This document shows, one piece after another, positions 26,447 to 40,520 of a stretch of 64,000 nt of DNA. The number at the start of each line of letters is the position of its first letter. The first letter of the stretch is position 1. Below the pieces are notes generated by a model. The model saw only the letters and a list, made by a program, of their open reading frames with translations. It was not told the origin of the DNA and searched no databases. Origin of the DNA: Eudromia elegans (taxonomy: Eukaryota > Chordata > Aves > Tinamiformes > Tinamidae); assembly GCA_003342815.1 (NCBI GenBank), contig PTEX01000140.1, forward strand, positions 886,694 to 950,693, read 5' to 3'. Both the position numbers and the translations under genes were made by a program.

Positions 26447-27696
26447 GGAAAAAAATAGGGAAAAACAAACAGCAAGTGTAGTAGAACTACAGAAGAGCCT
26501 GCCTTTTAACCTTGAACCTGAAGGTACTCAGGTACTCAGTTTATAAACTAGATCAAGTCATATCCACGTCAGATGGCTTAAATCTATCAGTGTTTTTTAA
26601 TCTTGTAAAGATGCACGAGAAATAAAAATATTTCAAAACTTCAGGTTTTCATCATTCAGTGGCCATGGTTTTGCTTTAATTGTATTTGGTTATCTTAAAG
26701 TCTAAGTATTGAAAGTCTTAGTTTTACCTCCCTATTTAATGTCAGAAGTGCACTGTTGTTTTTCATGACAGAATAAATCTTCCAAGATATTTTTGGATGG
26801 TTTTAGTTCAGCAACTTTAAAGGCCTTTAATGAGATTTTTTTCATGGGATTGAGCATTGCAGAGTTTAACAGCTTTTAAACTCTAGAAGAGAGTGAAATA
26901 TGTGTCACTTCAGTAAAGACAAGCAATCTGTAGAATTTCTGTGAACTCAAAAGTGAAGACTGTGATAGGCTTGGAATTAATTGGAAAATACAAATGAGAC
27001 AGACATTTGTGAGAAGCACAGAGGAAGGTCTGGTTTAGAGCACTGGGACCACTGCAGGTGTCAGGATTTTGGTTGTCGTCTGTTTTTAGGCTCATATCGG
27101 GCCTGATGGGGCTGAGACACAGAGAGGGTTTTCTGGTGGCATCAGCTGAAGCAAGTTTGAGTTCTCAACGCCTTTCATTATTTTTGTACATGTCTTTTTA
27201 AGATGCTGGTCAGCGTTTAGAGGTGAAGCTTGTAGAAGTTAGTCATTTATCAGTAGAGTTATAGGAAATCATACATAAATATATATAACATTTATGCAGA
27301 TTACCTCATATTCTTTTTTGAATGTTTGTTACATGTACAAAGACTGCATTTGTCATAAGACTGTGCCATTTATAATGTGATGATAATTAGAGTTTTATGC
27401 TCTCTTGTTAAAATGCAAAAATGCTGTATTAAAATCTTCATATGTCTGTCTCAACAAAATTAAATACTTATTTAGAAACCTTCTAAAACTTCACTCTGCA
27501 TTATCTACAACAGGAAAAAGACAAAATCATGAGCTAATTAAAATGTGATGGATATATTGCAGAACGAGATTAATTCCTCCCCAATTCACTCATGTTTATA
27601 GTGTTTACTCATGGTAAGTTTGTCATTAAAAATTATAAAATCTTTATGATAGATGATGCACAGTAGAGAAGCAGCATGAAGAATTAACAAAACAAA

Positions 27697-27732
27697 ATAT
27701 ATATATGTATACATATACATACACACACGCAC
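27697..27732. repeat. 36-base alternating purine-pyrimidine microsatellite
   Basis: A perfect alternation of purine and pyrimidine passes from AT repeats through ATAC to ACACACACGCAC. It is a compound dinucleotide repeat of the kind that can adopt Z-DNA. Confidence 0.9.
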
Positions 27733-28455
27733 TGAAATGTCACAAAATACCTTCCATCTCTGGTTTTATCATTCTGTTCTGCAAATAAGATATTGGTCTG
27801 AAATTCTTACTGTGTAAATAAGAGCTATGCAGTTTACTTTGCCTATTTTTTCTTGTTTTCTTTGTAGAAAAGGTAAAGGTATATTCAGTCCTATGTTGTT
27901 AAACTTAACAGGAACTTCATGACTGCTATTAGAAATGGTGAGAAATAAATTGCTGAGGTAAATAAAAAGTGTTGCTGGTGTTGGCAAAAAACATAACTAA
28001 TATATTAATAATATATGTTAGGTATAGCAGTAATATCATTAAAGTTAGGTTAGGCTTAGCTGATACTGGCTCAATAAGTTCTTGCATTTTACATGAGAGA
28101 TTCTGTGGTGAGGTATTTGTTATTATTTTATCTATTCAGCCACTACTTTCAGAGTTCCTAGGACAAAAGCATCCTGACTTCACCCAGATATTCTTCTTTT
28201 TCCTTTTTGAGTCCCTTATTGTAGCATGTTTTTTTCTCATGCTTTCCACTTTCAAATCAGAGCATTTCAGGAAAACTGATGAACTTCATTACATGATGTC
28301 TGAACTCTTAATTTGGAAACTTTATTTACCTACCTACTTATGGGTTTTCACTATGCAATGCCCAATATCTTTTTATTTACAATGATTTTAAATTGCTGGA
28401 AATAAATAGGAGGATTTGATGTCCTGATTGTCATAAATTGAAGTTATGACAAGTC

Positions 28456-28470
28456 TTTTTTTTTTTTTTT
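28456..28470 (+). repeat. T15 homopolymer run
   Basis: Fifteen consecutive T in otherwise ordinary intronic sequence. Confidence 0.95.
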
Positions 28471-30469
28471 AATCTGGTGTCAGTGTAAATGACACTTGTG
28501 GTTGACCTTTTTCTTTACCTGTAATTAGGGATTTTCTCTCTGATTAGGCTTCCCTCAAGCACCTGTCAATCTAGCTTAAGCTAATTATCCAGTGAAATCT
28601 ATTTTGAAATGCCTAATATTTGCCTTTTAACTCCCTTGCTTTTTGAAGAATTTGCCTGCAGTGATGAAAAGGAGTATGTATCTTGTAAGAGGTACATCGG
28701 TACCCTGATCTTTGTTATATATGATATCTGTAATGGTATTTACATAGATACTAGCAAATGTAGCCAGTTATTAGCTGGGCATTTCTTCTTACAAATGGGT
28801 AAACAAAATTTTTCTGCAGGCATTAGTGACAGCATCTTGGATGTAGTGAAATTGAAATATGATCACCAACAGTCTTAATTTTAAGAAACAGGAAATATCA
28901 TGTGGTTACCAGAAACGTTGTCCTTCAGAAAGGTTAGCAGCTTTGAAATGAAAAAGTAGACTCAGGAATTCATTCAGCCATGTTGTGTTGAAGTATGGGG
29001 AATAATCTGTCAGGACTCAAATATACATTCAAGGATCAAACGTACCTCATTTTTTTCCTGTCTATATCCCAAGTTAAATTTTCATATGGCAGCTCTATCT
29101 GGCAGCCTCAGCTCCCATCAGTGCAATCTGTCATTCAAGATTATTTCAATTAAGTTCTTTTTCTCATTTTGCATTTACTGAGGAGTCATCATGGCCCCCT
29201 ACCAAAGTACCAGTCAAGAGGAGCAATTCTCTGTATTTGTATGTGGGTAGAAGAAAGGGGAAGGAAAGAGATCATTCTTCTTTTTTCTACCCCTGTCTTT
29301 TAGGTCTTCTCCAAAATATTTATAGAACTAGAGGACTTGACAACTGAATGCAAAAGAACACAGTTAAAGAACAGAAAAATTTGATTTGCAGGATCTACAA
29401 ATTATTTAAAAATCTTTAAAATTTATTCTGTCTGCCTTAGTAGACTTGCGCAAGCTTGCGTCTGTCTAGGAGCCAAAGGATGAAATGTTCGTTTCTTCAT
29501 ACTTTCCTTGAGCACAGTAGTAGGGCACCAAAACACTATGTCTAAGATTCTCTGCACCTTCATCTCTAGGGAAAAGAATTCATACCCTGTGTGTGACACT
29601 GGAGAGTGTTTATTGTACTGTCAGCCAGACTGCTTCTCTCTATGGCCCTTATTGTCGCTCATAATTCTGAGTCAAGTCTTCAACCATTTTCTGAGCTGAA
29701 CCCGTCAGAGTGATGGCATGGTTTGTGTCCGTGAACTGCTAAAATACATGTCTGCGGCTGAACTAAGCAGCTGCAGTACTGAGTATCCATCTCCCATCTA
29801 CAGATGAGAGTTAATAGAAATTAGTAGATAATAGAAAAGAAAGCCTCAGAGGGTCACTTCCTGCAGGGTCCCTTGGCTTGGGACTTTGCTGCTGCCTTTT
29901 ATCCTAATGACTTGAATCTTTCAGTATCTGAAGAGAGCATCTCTTAGCAAGATGTTTGGGAGGGTGGAGTAGGTTTAGAGCAGCGTGGTACATCTTCTTT
30001 CTGTTTTTACATGTCTCAATAGCTAGCCAGAAAATTAATATATTTATGCTTTCAGAGGGTTGTCTGTATGGATCATTATTTATTCCTGTATTGCCATCCC
30101 TATATGCTGCTTTCCCTCCTGCGTGCCTGTGTGTTTGCTAACAGGAACAGAGGTGGTGGGACAGATGCTGTGGTGTTTCAGACGTTTGTTCATGCAAAGC
30201 CCAACTGTACCAAGATGTTAAAATGGATGCATTTAAATCTGTCTTTTCATCATGTTACCGGGTTATCCTCATGTAGTGCTTACCGAGATCGACATGTGCA
30301 TGTCAGAACAAGTCTAATGTCTTCAGAGTATCACCAGACCAGATTTTTGGTCAGCTTTCGTAATCGAATCAGCACATAAAACGCAATTTTTATGGGTGTT
30401 TCTCCTCCCATTTTCCTTTTTTAACCTTTCAGTTAGACAAATCATTCACGTCAGGTTGGACATCGCAGC

Positions 30470-31110
30470 TCCTTTTCCTCCGCGAGTGAGAAATGCTCGC
30501 GGGCCTCGGGGACGGTCCGTTCTGTGCACTGCGCAGCTAGGCTGGGCAGGCGCAGACAAATTACTGTTGATCTAGTTGGAATTAAACCTGTCAAAAGCAG
30601 AACAAATAGGAATTGTTCATTCCATTTTTCAGCAGACACTTTCAACCCAAATTAATTTATTGTGTGTTTGCAGTTCAGTACATCTCCTCTCTCTTTCCCT
30701 CGCTCTGTATTCAGTTGCAGCGGGGTTTACTGGTGCATGTATAGGAGATAATGAGAAGTTACATTGCAGCTCGTTTTTGGAGGACTCGGTGTAGTTTACT
30801 GCTATGAATGGAACTGCTCAGATCACATAAACAAAAATACCTTTTTGGGTAAAAGCAAGGTGTGCTTCAATCTTCCGCCAGCAAACGTGCAAAACCGCTG
30901 CCTTGGAGGAGTGCTGATAATCCTGATTCTTGACAAAACCACCATTTCCTTCTTGAAGGACCTCGACCAGGCAGGGGGCCACGCGCGGTGCCTCCCGGTG
31001 CTGTGCCACGAGCACTGCCGTGCGTGAGAGCACAAGCCCAAAACACGCAGGAGAGCCGAGGCTGAAGGGCTGCGTGCAGCGTAGGAATGTCCGTGCCTCG
31101 GTACTAAACC
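30470..31110. promoter_or_regulatory. Two CpG-enriched clusters in intron
   Basis: CpG dinucleotides cluster at about 30478-30545 (CGCGAGTGAG, CTCGCGGGCC, CTCGGGGACGG, GCGCAG) and again at about 30960-31110 (ACGCGCGG, GCCGTGCGTGAG, GCCGAGG). The 400 bases between are ordinary. A GGCAGGCGCAGAC word near 30546 resembles half of an NRF1-type site. This could be a regulatory element or an alternative first exon. No coding frame is convincing on either strand. Confidence 0.25.
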
Positions 31111-31272
31111 TCTGCCCTGGGAAGAGGCAAGGCTGGGCTGGTCGCAACCCCTTCTGCTGCCTCCTTCCCTCCCACAGGAGGAATATCCTGTGCCCACAGA
31201 GATCTTTCACATATGAAAACCTGATCGAGCACCAGAGGGGAGCTGTACAGTTCCACTGATATGATTAGGATG

Positions 31273-31313
31273 CTTTCTTCCTTCCCCCCTCCCTTTCCCC
31301 TTTTGCTTTCCCC
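31273..31313 (+). repeat. C/T-rich tract
   Basis: A polypyrimidine tract (TTTCTTCCTTCCCCCCTCCC and onward) with one G, located just after the second CpG cluster. Confidence 0.85.
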
Positions 31314-33084
31314 TATGAAAGATGCAACTCTGAGATTTTTTTGTTAGTGTAATCAAATGCTGAAAATTCCCTCTCTTCCTGTATTTCTTTTTCCTTCAGA
31401 GGGTGCCATCTTTTGTGTGCTATCCCTCATTTTGTGATATTTCTAACTTCTCTCTTCAGGGTTCCGTCATATTTTAACTTTCTGTTCCCTGCATCCCTTT
31501 CTTTGCCATGACCAATTTTCACTGAGATGTTTCTATGTAATTTCTGCTATTTGACTCAGGTCTCCAAAGCCCCATTGCAATTCAGCAGGCAGGAAACTCA
31601 AAATTCATCGTGAACAGAGCTCTCGAAATGTCAGTGGCCATCCGGAGAGAAGAAAAGAGAAAGAAAGCCTCTCTGGCAATTTGTGGATGCAAAACTCATG
31701 CAAGTGCTACTCCACAGCTGGGGCCTGAGGCTCATTTCCATGTCTTTGTAGGGTTCAGTTGGGAAGTCTGATTTTTGCACAATATATACCATTCATATGT
31801 ATTGCATGTACAAGCAGAAGTGTTCACATATTGGACGTGTAAAACCTCAGTAGAGGGCTACCTGTCATTGCAATATTTGCTGTAAGTGCTTGCCTGAAGC
31901 TGAAAGTGAATCTTTTGAATCTTTTTATCCCCCTAAATTTGTATTCATGTCAGTTTTTCACTGTGGTTTTGCTTCACTTTGTCTTGCTTTAGATTGTACA
32001 TCATGCCTGGCAGTGGAAGACGGGTGGTTTTTTGAATTTTTTTACGTGTCAGATTTCCCTCTATCCAATTTTATCAAAAAGCTGTCACCAACTTCTTCTG
32101 AAACCAGCAACCCTTTTTCTTTCTAATTACATTTTTACCATATGTTCATCCAGATGGCATATGTCAGTATTTTCTAGGGTACTATAAAATGACCTGACTT
32201 TAGAGAAGTTAACTGCTAAAGAAGCTTATGAAAAAAACAGAATTGACACTGGCACAGAAAAACAGTCCTAGAAAGAAAAAAAAAAATCTGGTAATACTTT
32301 CCCATTATATTTGTATCCATGATACTGACTTCTGAACATACATGTGTGTATATCTGCACAAAAACAGTGGAAATATTGGGAAAAGGTTGTTTTATTGAAG
32401 CGTTAAAAATTAACTTCTTTTTGAGCAGCTGAATATACAACTTTTGTCCATGGAATGGGTGTAAAATGAACTCTCCAGCTGTAAGCAGCTATCCAGTGTG
32501 CTGCAAAATAGAGCATTTAAAGAGTTTGTCAAGGCACCGGATTCTCTGTGGGAGCAGCAGTTTTACTTAACAATGCAATAGCTATTTGGGCACTTGGTTT
32601 CTCAAATGTCATTTCCAAGTGGAAGACAGATGCAGTTGATGCATGACTTTGACACCTGTCCTGGTTCTTAATAAATCTTGTGGGATTTCTGGGAGAAAAT
32701 AAATTAACTTCAGGTATAAGTTGCAGGGTGCTGGAGCTTAAGAAAAGGGAAGGATAGGAAGCAGGATGTTTTTCATGTTTCGCTACTAGTAAAGATAAAT
32801 AAATATCACAAGTAATCATCATGTGGAGAGTTTATGTATTATCTGTGTCTTTAAACTGTCATTCTTGTTGTGATAGTCTATCCAGATTATCACGGCAAAG
32901 ACCATAAAATGTCCTCATGCTGTTATCAGTTCCTGGAATATTGTCTCAAGTCTCAGACCCTTTCACTTGCAGCTAATTCCTGGAGACAGGTGGTGGAGTG
33001 AGGATCCGATCTACTTTGTTTTGTTGCTGTAATAGCTCTGACAAGTTCCCAGTTGCAAAGGAAATGTTGAGCACATAGTCTGAC

Positions 33085-33126
33085 GCTTTGAATAGAGTAT
33101 GAAAGGCTTTGAATAGAGGATGAACT
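33085..33126 (+). repeat. 21-base tandem duplication
   Basis: GCTTTGAATAGAGTATGAAAG is followed by a near copy, GCTTTGAATAGAGGATGAAC, with differences at two or three positions. Confidence 0.92.
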
Positions 33127-35560
33127 CAAAATGCAGCTTCTAGAGCAGGATGGGCAGAGCCTTGTGGTGGTAGTAGTTCAGATGGATGAGTTATAAGGGG
33201 ATGTTTATAGGGTGTCCTTAATGTCCATAGGTCTTTTTGAAAAATAGCAACTGCAATCAACAAAGTGGAGCCTTCAGCACCTAATTAATGTGGCAGGATT
33301 TTAAGCGCTAGTGCTTAACAATTTGAAGTGTTTTTGTTACTTTTGAATTAATTCTTTCTATCAGCAGTGTCCTTGTCTCCATCCTCCTAGCCAACTTCCA
33401 CTCATTCAGTCCATGAGTGCTTTGACATTTCCGCAAACTCTCTTCTTCGTTAGTGACCAGAGTTACACCTGCTGTGAACTCGAACGTAATTGCTATAATC
33501 TTAATTTAAAACAGAGAATATTTTATCATTAAATCACTGTACTGTGCAGACATAATAACTATTTCAAAGCTAAGCATTACAAACCATCAAAATTGAGAGT
33601 TGGTGTTAACCTTTGAAGTTACTGAAACAAGTTGCAATATGGAAATGAGACATCAAAATGCCTTTGTCCGTACATTGATGATATGATGCAATAACCGCTT
33701 GGTTAGGGAAGATATTTTAGCGTTTGTGAGCATGGAGCTGTACAAAACTTACCTTGAAGGGCCGTCTATTCAGCTCTTCTTTTGGATATTACTGCCAAAT
33801 AGCGCTAAAGTTGTTTGGATGCCTTTGGATATTTTGAAAATTATGTTTATGATAATCAGTGTCACTCTATTCATGTAGTGGTTTTCAGTCTCTTAAAAGA
33901 GTTAGGCTCATAACCATTTTCCTTTGGAAATGCAAGCAAGCAGCGTAACAAATTTCTGTCTGCCGAGGATGGACTTTCAGCTGTCAATATGCAAACCTCT
34001 TAGAATTAACTCACTTGATCCTCAAGTGTCAGGGAATAATGAATTAAAATTCAAAGATTGAAAGAGAATTATTGAAGAAGTATTGTGCCAAGATGCTTTG
34101 TTTTTAATTTTAGTACGCATTATCAAATCAAGTCTTCATTTTGTTTTCAGCCTTTGTTTGGCTGAAGCATATTGCTTGGGTTATCTAGTGACTAATCTGT
34201 AATGAGAAAAACATTGAGATTTCCAAAGAAGACATTGCCAAATGATAGCTAATCATCTGAAGATTGAAAATACTGGCTGTAAAACACACCTCATATTTTT
34301 CTGAGCATGAATTCAGAAACTTATTTGTAAGGTTAATCTCCTCACAGTGTCCTGGGCACCTGAATTGGGTTTGCCGTTGCTCGCTACTTTGGGTCAGATG
34401 AACAGTGTTTCCCAATTCCTCTTTCCTCATTTCCTTCCTCCTTCATTCTCCGTAGGCCCCTTTGTGGGTGAGTGTGCCCACCAGTTCTATTTGACCTTGC
34501 TGTGCTTCCTCTGACTACACACCACTGCCTTCTCCCTCTTTTGCCCTCTTGCCCTCTCTCTCACATAAAATAGCTGCCTCAGAAAGCTTTTGAGCAAGAC
34601 TACTTTGAATTACACTTTTGCTATGATTTTTCCATAGCTGGTAGTTCATCCGTTGGAAGAGGTTGGTGCTGTTTAAGAAATTCTCCGAAAATTACTCTCT
34701 TGAATAGTGGCAGCTGTCCCCCGTCATTCGCAGTACGAGTACATCAGAGAAGTGAGCCTCTTCCGGAGCAGAGACTCAGCTCCGTCATTGAAAGTGGTAG
34801 GAAATAAGTAGCTGTTCTGAAAAGGGGAGCTGAGGGCAGCTAGTGTTTGTGTGTGTGTGTGAAGAACAGTTCATATTTTAAAATACTAGCCTTTTCCCTT
34901 TTCTTTCTTTTCTCCTTTAACAAAATAAATCTCTATGTGTGACCTAATCACAGTACTATCTGAATGTGTTTTTTACTGTGTTTGAAACAAATGGAAAATT
35001 TGCAGTGTTGGAGTTATTCTTTAAGATGGTCTGCTGTTTAAAATAAATCTCTGTTATATTGTAAAAGATTCTCTGGAGTGCCCGTTTTGAAATAATTGCA
35101 AGTCCAAAGTTACTCCATTCTATTTTAGAATTCTTAGAAAATTAAGCCTTTATTTCAGGAGTCAATATTTTCTACTGGTAAGATAGAGATCAAATATCTC
35201 CTGTTAATCTAAAGCTCAAATTAGTCTTCTCCTATGGTGCTACAGCTGACATCTCAGTAATGAACTAATCGGAGGAGGAAAAGGCTCTGTCAGCCTATTC
35301 CCGCAGCAGGCTTTGAGAATATTCATCTCATCTCTTCTGGGGTCATGTTCATATATCTTGCTGCTCTCTTGAAATACATCTGGCTCCAGTTCCAACATAC
35401 TGAGTGGTACAAGAATATGTGATGCAGCAGTCTGTGGAAGTGTAAGATGCACAAGCCTTTTTAGGTGATGTATCTGTGGGTGGATAACCTTAAAAATCAA
35501 TAAAACCTCCTGCATCGCTCAGAATCATGATGGACTGCTCCCTGCTTAGGCTTTGAGTAA

Positions 35561-35575
35561 CTGCTGCTGCTGCTG
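35561..35575 (+). repeat. (CTG)5 short trinucleotide repeat
   Basis: Five perfect CTG units, followed by CTA and CTGCAG. It is too short to be unstable. Confidence 0.95.
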
Positions 35576-38053
35576 CTACTGCAGTCCCAGTGCAAGATGA
35601 TACACTGGTTGAAGCAAGGCATTCACCAGCACCAGCAGAGCTGCTATTCTAAGCAAATTTTAGGTCTCTTCTTAAAATTTGTTGTCTTAATTGTAGCTGT
35701 TGATGAGGATTGGGGGGGAGGTGTTAGATTTTCTTTCTTCTTTTTTTTTTCTCCCCAATTTAGGCTTCAATACAGACTAAACTGGCAGCTTGATGAAGGA
35801 GGATATGCAATGGCAGAAAAGTCCTCAAAGGCTTAAGCAGTATTTGCAAGTTGCTTGTAAATACTGCGTTTCTTCTTTGGAGACAGCCTGAGCTCATAGT
35901 GCCCTAGTTACAAAAATGGAAACAGCTGTTGGAAGAGAAAGATTAAACAAAGCATTTTAACTTTGTAGGAAGTTTGGCAAGGCTGTCTACTGAGAGAGAT
36001 GACAAACGCAGAGCCTTGTCTTCTCTACCAAAGCAAAGTTCATAAGTATAAGCAGATAGTTTTTGAAATACCAGTAACACCTCAGGAAGTGTCCCAGTTT
36101 AAAGACAAAATACATGAATATCTGGAAGCCCAGAACGTAGTAGGAGTTTCTGGGGAAGGCAGGGGCAAGAGGAGGTAGCTGAAAGCTCTGAAGATAGATT
36201 TGGTGAAGGCGCCGTATAAAACTATCTGGATTTGCTAATGGTTCTTTTGAATGAGTCTAATAGAAAATGACCTACAAGTAGTTGACATGTACTGTAGGAG
36301 CAGAACACAGAGAAGGAAGTACCTTCATCTCTCTCTGATCATCTGATCATGTGCTTAGAAATACAGCATTGTTGCTGTTAAGTAGGCTGAATCTAATGGT
36401 AGGAGTGGAGTTTCTTTGAAGAAAAATCCTAGTAAAACCCAGCCATAGGATTAAATTCATGCTGTTCAGTGGGTAAGTAATAAAAGCAGTCCATGGAGAG
36501 AATAGGAGTTCATGTCATAGCCAATGTATATGTATTAGGAAAGGTTAGAGAAGCTTTTGCGTGCCATTGGTGCTGAAAAGTGATCTCTGAATGATGCCTC
36601 TGCTTTCTGGAGCAAATGTCTGGAGTTCTTAGGGGAACTGCAGATGGAAAAGGGTTTGGAGATGAAAGCAATGACTCTGCCCCATAGGATGCCTGCTGAA
36701 TGTCATACTATCACATGTTATAATCCGTGCAAGGATTTCAGTGATAAGAACATTGCATGATTCTCAGATAATTACAGTTATTTATGGGGAGACCAACTTT
36801 CAAACAGACGATACTGCTCACTGTTGTAAGGGTATCTGTCTGTGGTGTCTTCACGGCTTAGCTTAGGCATCTGATTGTCACCTTTCTCAGGGCAGGAGAT
36901 TGTAGGATGAGGATTTCATTCAATACCTGCAAATAATCTACGGTCTCTTGACTATAAAGAAGTCAAGACACTACTTTTTGGCCAGGCAGCTTTCAACAAA
37001 TGCCATTCGCGCTTCATTGAGATAAGAATGACTCGATGACCTGGTGCCTGTCGTGCAGAGCTGAGGCAACATTGCCTGTTGCCTGACTGTACACGTGTGA
37101 GTTTGTCAGCTCCCTGTGGACATCTGCCCTCGTCAGTCGGATGAGGGAGGAGGAGGAGGCCAGTGGCTGTGAGACTGGGCTTGTGCAGAGCTGCAGGTGT
37201 CTTCTGAGGTTGCCTGAAGCATGTGGCATCAGAGATGGGACGGGAAGACAGAAGGGTCCACTGCTGTCTGCAAGCAGTCCTGGGAATTGGTAGCAGGCCT
37301 TGACTGCAAGTGATGGAGGGGCAAGTACAGAGCATATTTTTTAACCATATTTTCTAATATATTTCTTTTTTTTCCATTAGACTGAAGTTTGAGGAAACTC
37401 TAGGGAATAGTTAACTCAAGTAGTATCATCAAAACCACAAGGAATATCGGTTCTTTTGCTTCTTCTTGTTGAAATGCCTTCTGTTTTGAACTTCCCACTT
37501 CATTGCTTAGAAACACATGGTTATCTATGATTGAGAACTAAATAAACAAAAAGATAGAGAGATATGGAGATAAGAAGATAAAGAGACAAGGTGTGCTTTC
37601 AGTCAGTTCGAGAGGACTCTGTTCTGAAACTTGCTTAATATTTTAGAGAATCAAACATAAGTATATGCTCGCTCTTCTTGCCAACACTTGATAGAACCCA
37701 GCAAATTGTAATGGTTTACATGAAGAATAGGTCACTTATTATTTTTCTCTTCCAGCAAATGAAGGATTAAAAGTTCAAACACAGGTGGCAAAGCCTTCAT
37801 TGTTAGATTATTATTCTTTCATATATGGAGTATGATTAAAGGTATGCTTTAGAGGGATCCTTTTATAGGTTATAGGTATTGATTATTATTTGAGTTTTGT
37901 TAACAGATGTATCATGTTGTGTATAAGCAAATCTAATTGAAATTATTAATTTCATGCTTAAGTTCTTACAGTGAGAACATTTCAAATATTCATCTCATAT
38001 CATAGCAGAAATTGCTTGCCTTGAGTAGATACCACAAAATCATGTTTTAATGA

Positions 38054-38293
<240 letters not shown>

Positions 38294-39689
38294 TAGTGTC
38301 AAACACTGTCTGGAATGCCAAATGAGAGAATAGGTGTAGCCATGTTACTAGCAAAGTATAATGGCTTATATTATTCTCCTCAAAGACAGTGAATTTATTT
38401 CTATTAATAATTATTCTGCGTGCATATTGAATGAGAACTTAATCTACTAAAATTGTATGCAGTTACAAATTTGAGTCCTGTTAAAATATTCAGGTAGAAA
38501 GAATAATAATGAATATTAGGTAGGATTTTAAGCCTTACGTTACAGAGCAGGTTTCCTGCTTGCACTCATTTTTGAACTTCTGTTGTCTGACGGAAAAAAA
38601 AATACAATCCACTTCATTCAAGAATGGAATTTTTTCTCTCTGTTATGTTTTACATGGGTTTGATGCCACCTTCATTGCCATTACAATCAGTGTTTTAAGG
38701 GAGTGTACTAAGATGTGAGGTTAAAACACATGTATTCATCATTCTTTTTATCATCAGGTTCCCATGAGGAGACTGGGGTTTTACCTTTTTTTTTTGCAAA
38801 GGAGGGCGATGATGTTGTTTCTTTCTGAATGTATACTTTTGTATAGCTGCATTAGGAAAAAAAAATCAATTCAGAAGTCTGAAACTTCCTATTTGTAGTG
38901 AAAATTAGTGAGATTTGAGTTTATGGGGTACCAGACCTGGGAATGCTCGGCCTCCTGAATAGGCTCCTGCTCTTTATGCTTCAGAGCTTAGCTGTTATGT
39001 AAAATTGCCTTGCAGCTAAGGACAGGACTTTGACTTTGCTCCTGTTCAATATGTTCTATAGAGCTCCCGTAGAGAGCAGAGAAGAGGCAAAATCGACTGT
39101 GTGAAATTCAGATATCATTTACCCACGTGTGTGCATTGATTATATTTGTACTGCTTCCAGATGAAGTGAATGTTGTAACTAATATTTGAACTAGATTCAC
39201 ACTGTTCTTTTCTCCCAAGTTAGCATTATTAATGTAGCCTTATATTAAATTTTAGTTTGGGAAAGGTATTTGTATCTGTTCCAAACAAACAGCAGGAAAG
39301 ATGCATTCAGGACAATGTTCTTAAACATGGTTCTATTTCCGTTTAGACTGGATTTGTGAATAAAATTACCAAATGAAACAGAGGAAAAAGAACAGCATTT
39401 ACTTAGTTATTGAGTGGATTGTTTCTGACACAAATAAATTTTAAGATTTTAATTTCACAATGAGTTTTTTTAATAACATCATTGCAAAGTGTGAGACAAA
39501 AAGCTAATGCACACTTCTGAGCATTTAAAAATCGTACTGGAAAGCAAAATATTTTGTGCATTTTATAAAATGTAAACTTAATATGCATTTTAATAGTATT
39601 AGACTTCAAAGAACATGTATCTGATTACCTAGTTATACTAATTTGATGATCTTTATCTAATTAGAAGTGGCAGTATTTTTGGATCTATT

Positions 39690-40110
39690 CCTTAAAATTC
39701 TCTTCACCAATTGGAGGGAGTCCAGAGGAAAACAGGCTCAAAGACTAAGAGAAAACCTTCAGTCTTAATATCAAAGAAAAGGAGTTTTGTTTTACTAGAC
39801 TAGTAGAGTCTGAGGAGAGACATGCAAATTGCTTTCAAATATGTAAAGTGATGCTGCAGAGTGAAAGGGAATAACATGTTCTGTGGTGCTACTTTGGCAA
39901 AGACAAAAAGTTGTGTTGCATCAAGGAGGATAAGGTCTAGACAAAAGGGATAAGATGTCTTAATTTGAGCAGTAGTTAAACAACAGGATGATCTACAGGA
40001 AAAGGAGTCTTCCTCAGAGGTGGTCCCACAAGAAGATTAGGTAGATGCGGAATGAGTAAGGAATGGCCATCAAGGCTGGGTTGGGTGACCTATGGTCACT
40101 GTTCGGCTAA
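39690..40110 (+). mobile_element. Possible ancient L3/CR1-like LINE fragment in the PDZ intron
   Basis: Several words follow the order of a decayed L3/CR1 ORF2 C-terminus and 3' region on the + strand: TTTCAAATATGTAAAG at about 39834, GTCTTCCTCAGAGGTGGTCC at about 40006, and a final ATCAAGGCTGGGTTGGGTGACC at about 40069. No frame is open. The match is by pattern memory only. Confidence 0.45.
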
Positions 40111-40260
40111 TTTTTTCTTTAAGTGTGACTAACGCAGAAAATCAAGTCTTTATATTTAGATACCTAAATGTCATTTTAGAACCTGATCTGAGGAACGTTG
40201 TTAGAAACATTTAAACCACTAGCTTTCAAGGTTCTGCTAGTTAGGAAGTTATTTATCAGA

Positions 40261-40304
40261 AAAGATATTAAGATAAAAAAGATATTAAGATAAAAGATAT
40301 TAAG
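40261..40304 (+). repeat. AT-rich tandem repeat before the second PDZ exon
   Basis: About two and a half units of GATATTAAGATAAAA with small length differences, some 110 bases upstream of the acceptor at 40416. Confidence 0.92.
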
Positions 40305-40388
40305 TGTTAAATATGCCACTAGTTGAAGGAAAAAAAAAAAACATAGCATTTGAAAAATAGAGTGTGTGCATTTACAACGGCCTACTAA

Positions 40389-40520
<132 letters not shown>

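Larger units (their letters stand above)
23561..38047. other. Intronic stretch, no exon or large repeat recognised
   Basis: It contains only the CpG clusters near 30.5-31.1 kb, small repeats and ordinary AT-rich sequence. The interval just before 38089 is the polypyrimidine tract of the first PDZ exon acceptor. A moderately GC-rich patch at about 37020-37330 gives a 127-codon minus-strand frame with no recognisable domain. Confidence 0.65.

Noticed and set aside
36952..37335. 127-codon minus-strand frame in a GC-richer part
   Set aside because: No domain, no conserved-looking start, and a second overlapping frame is also open; likely chance.
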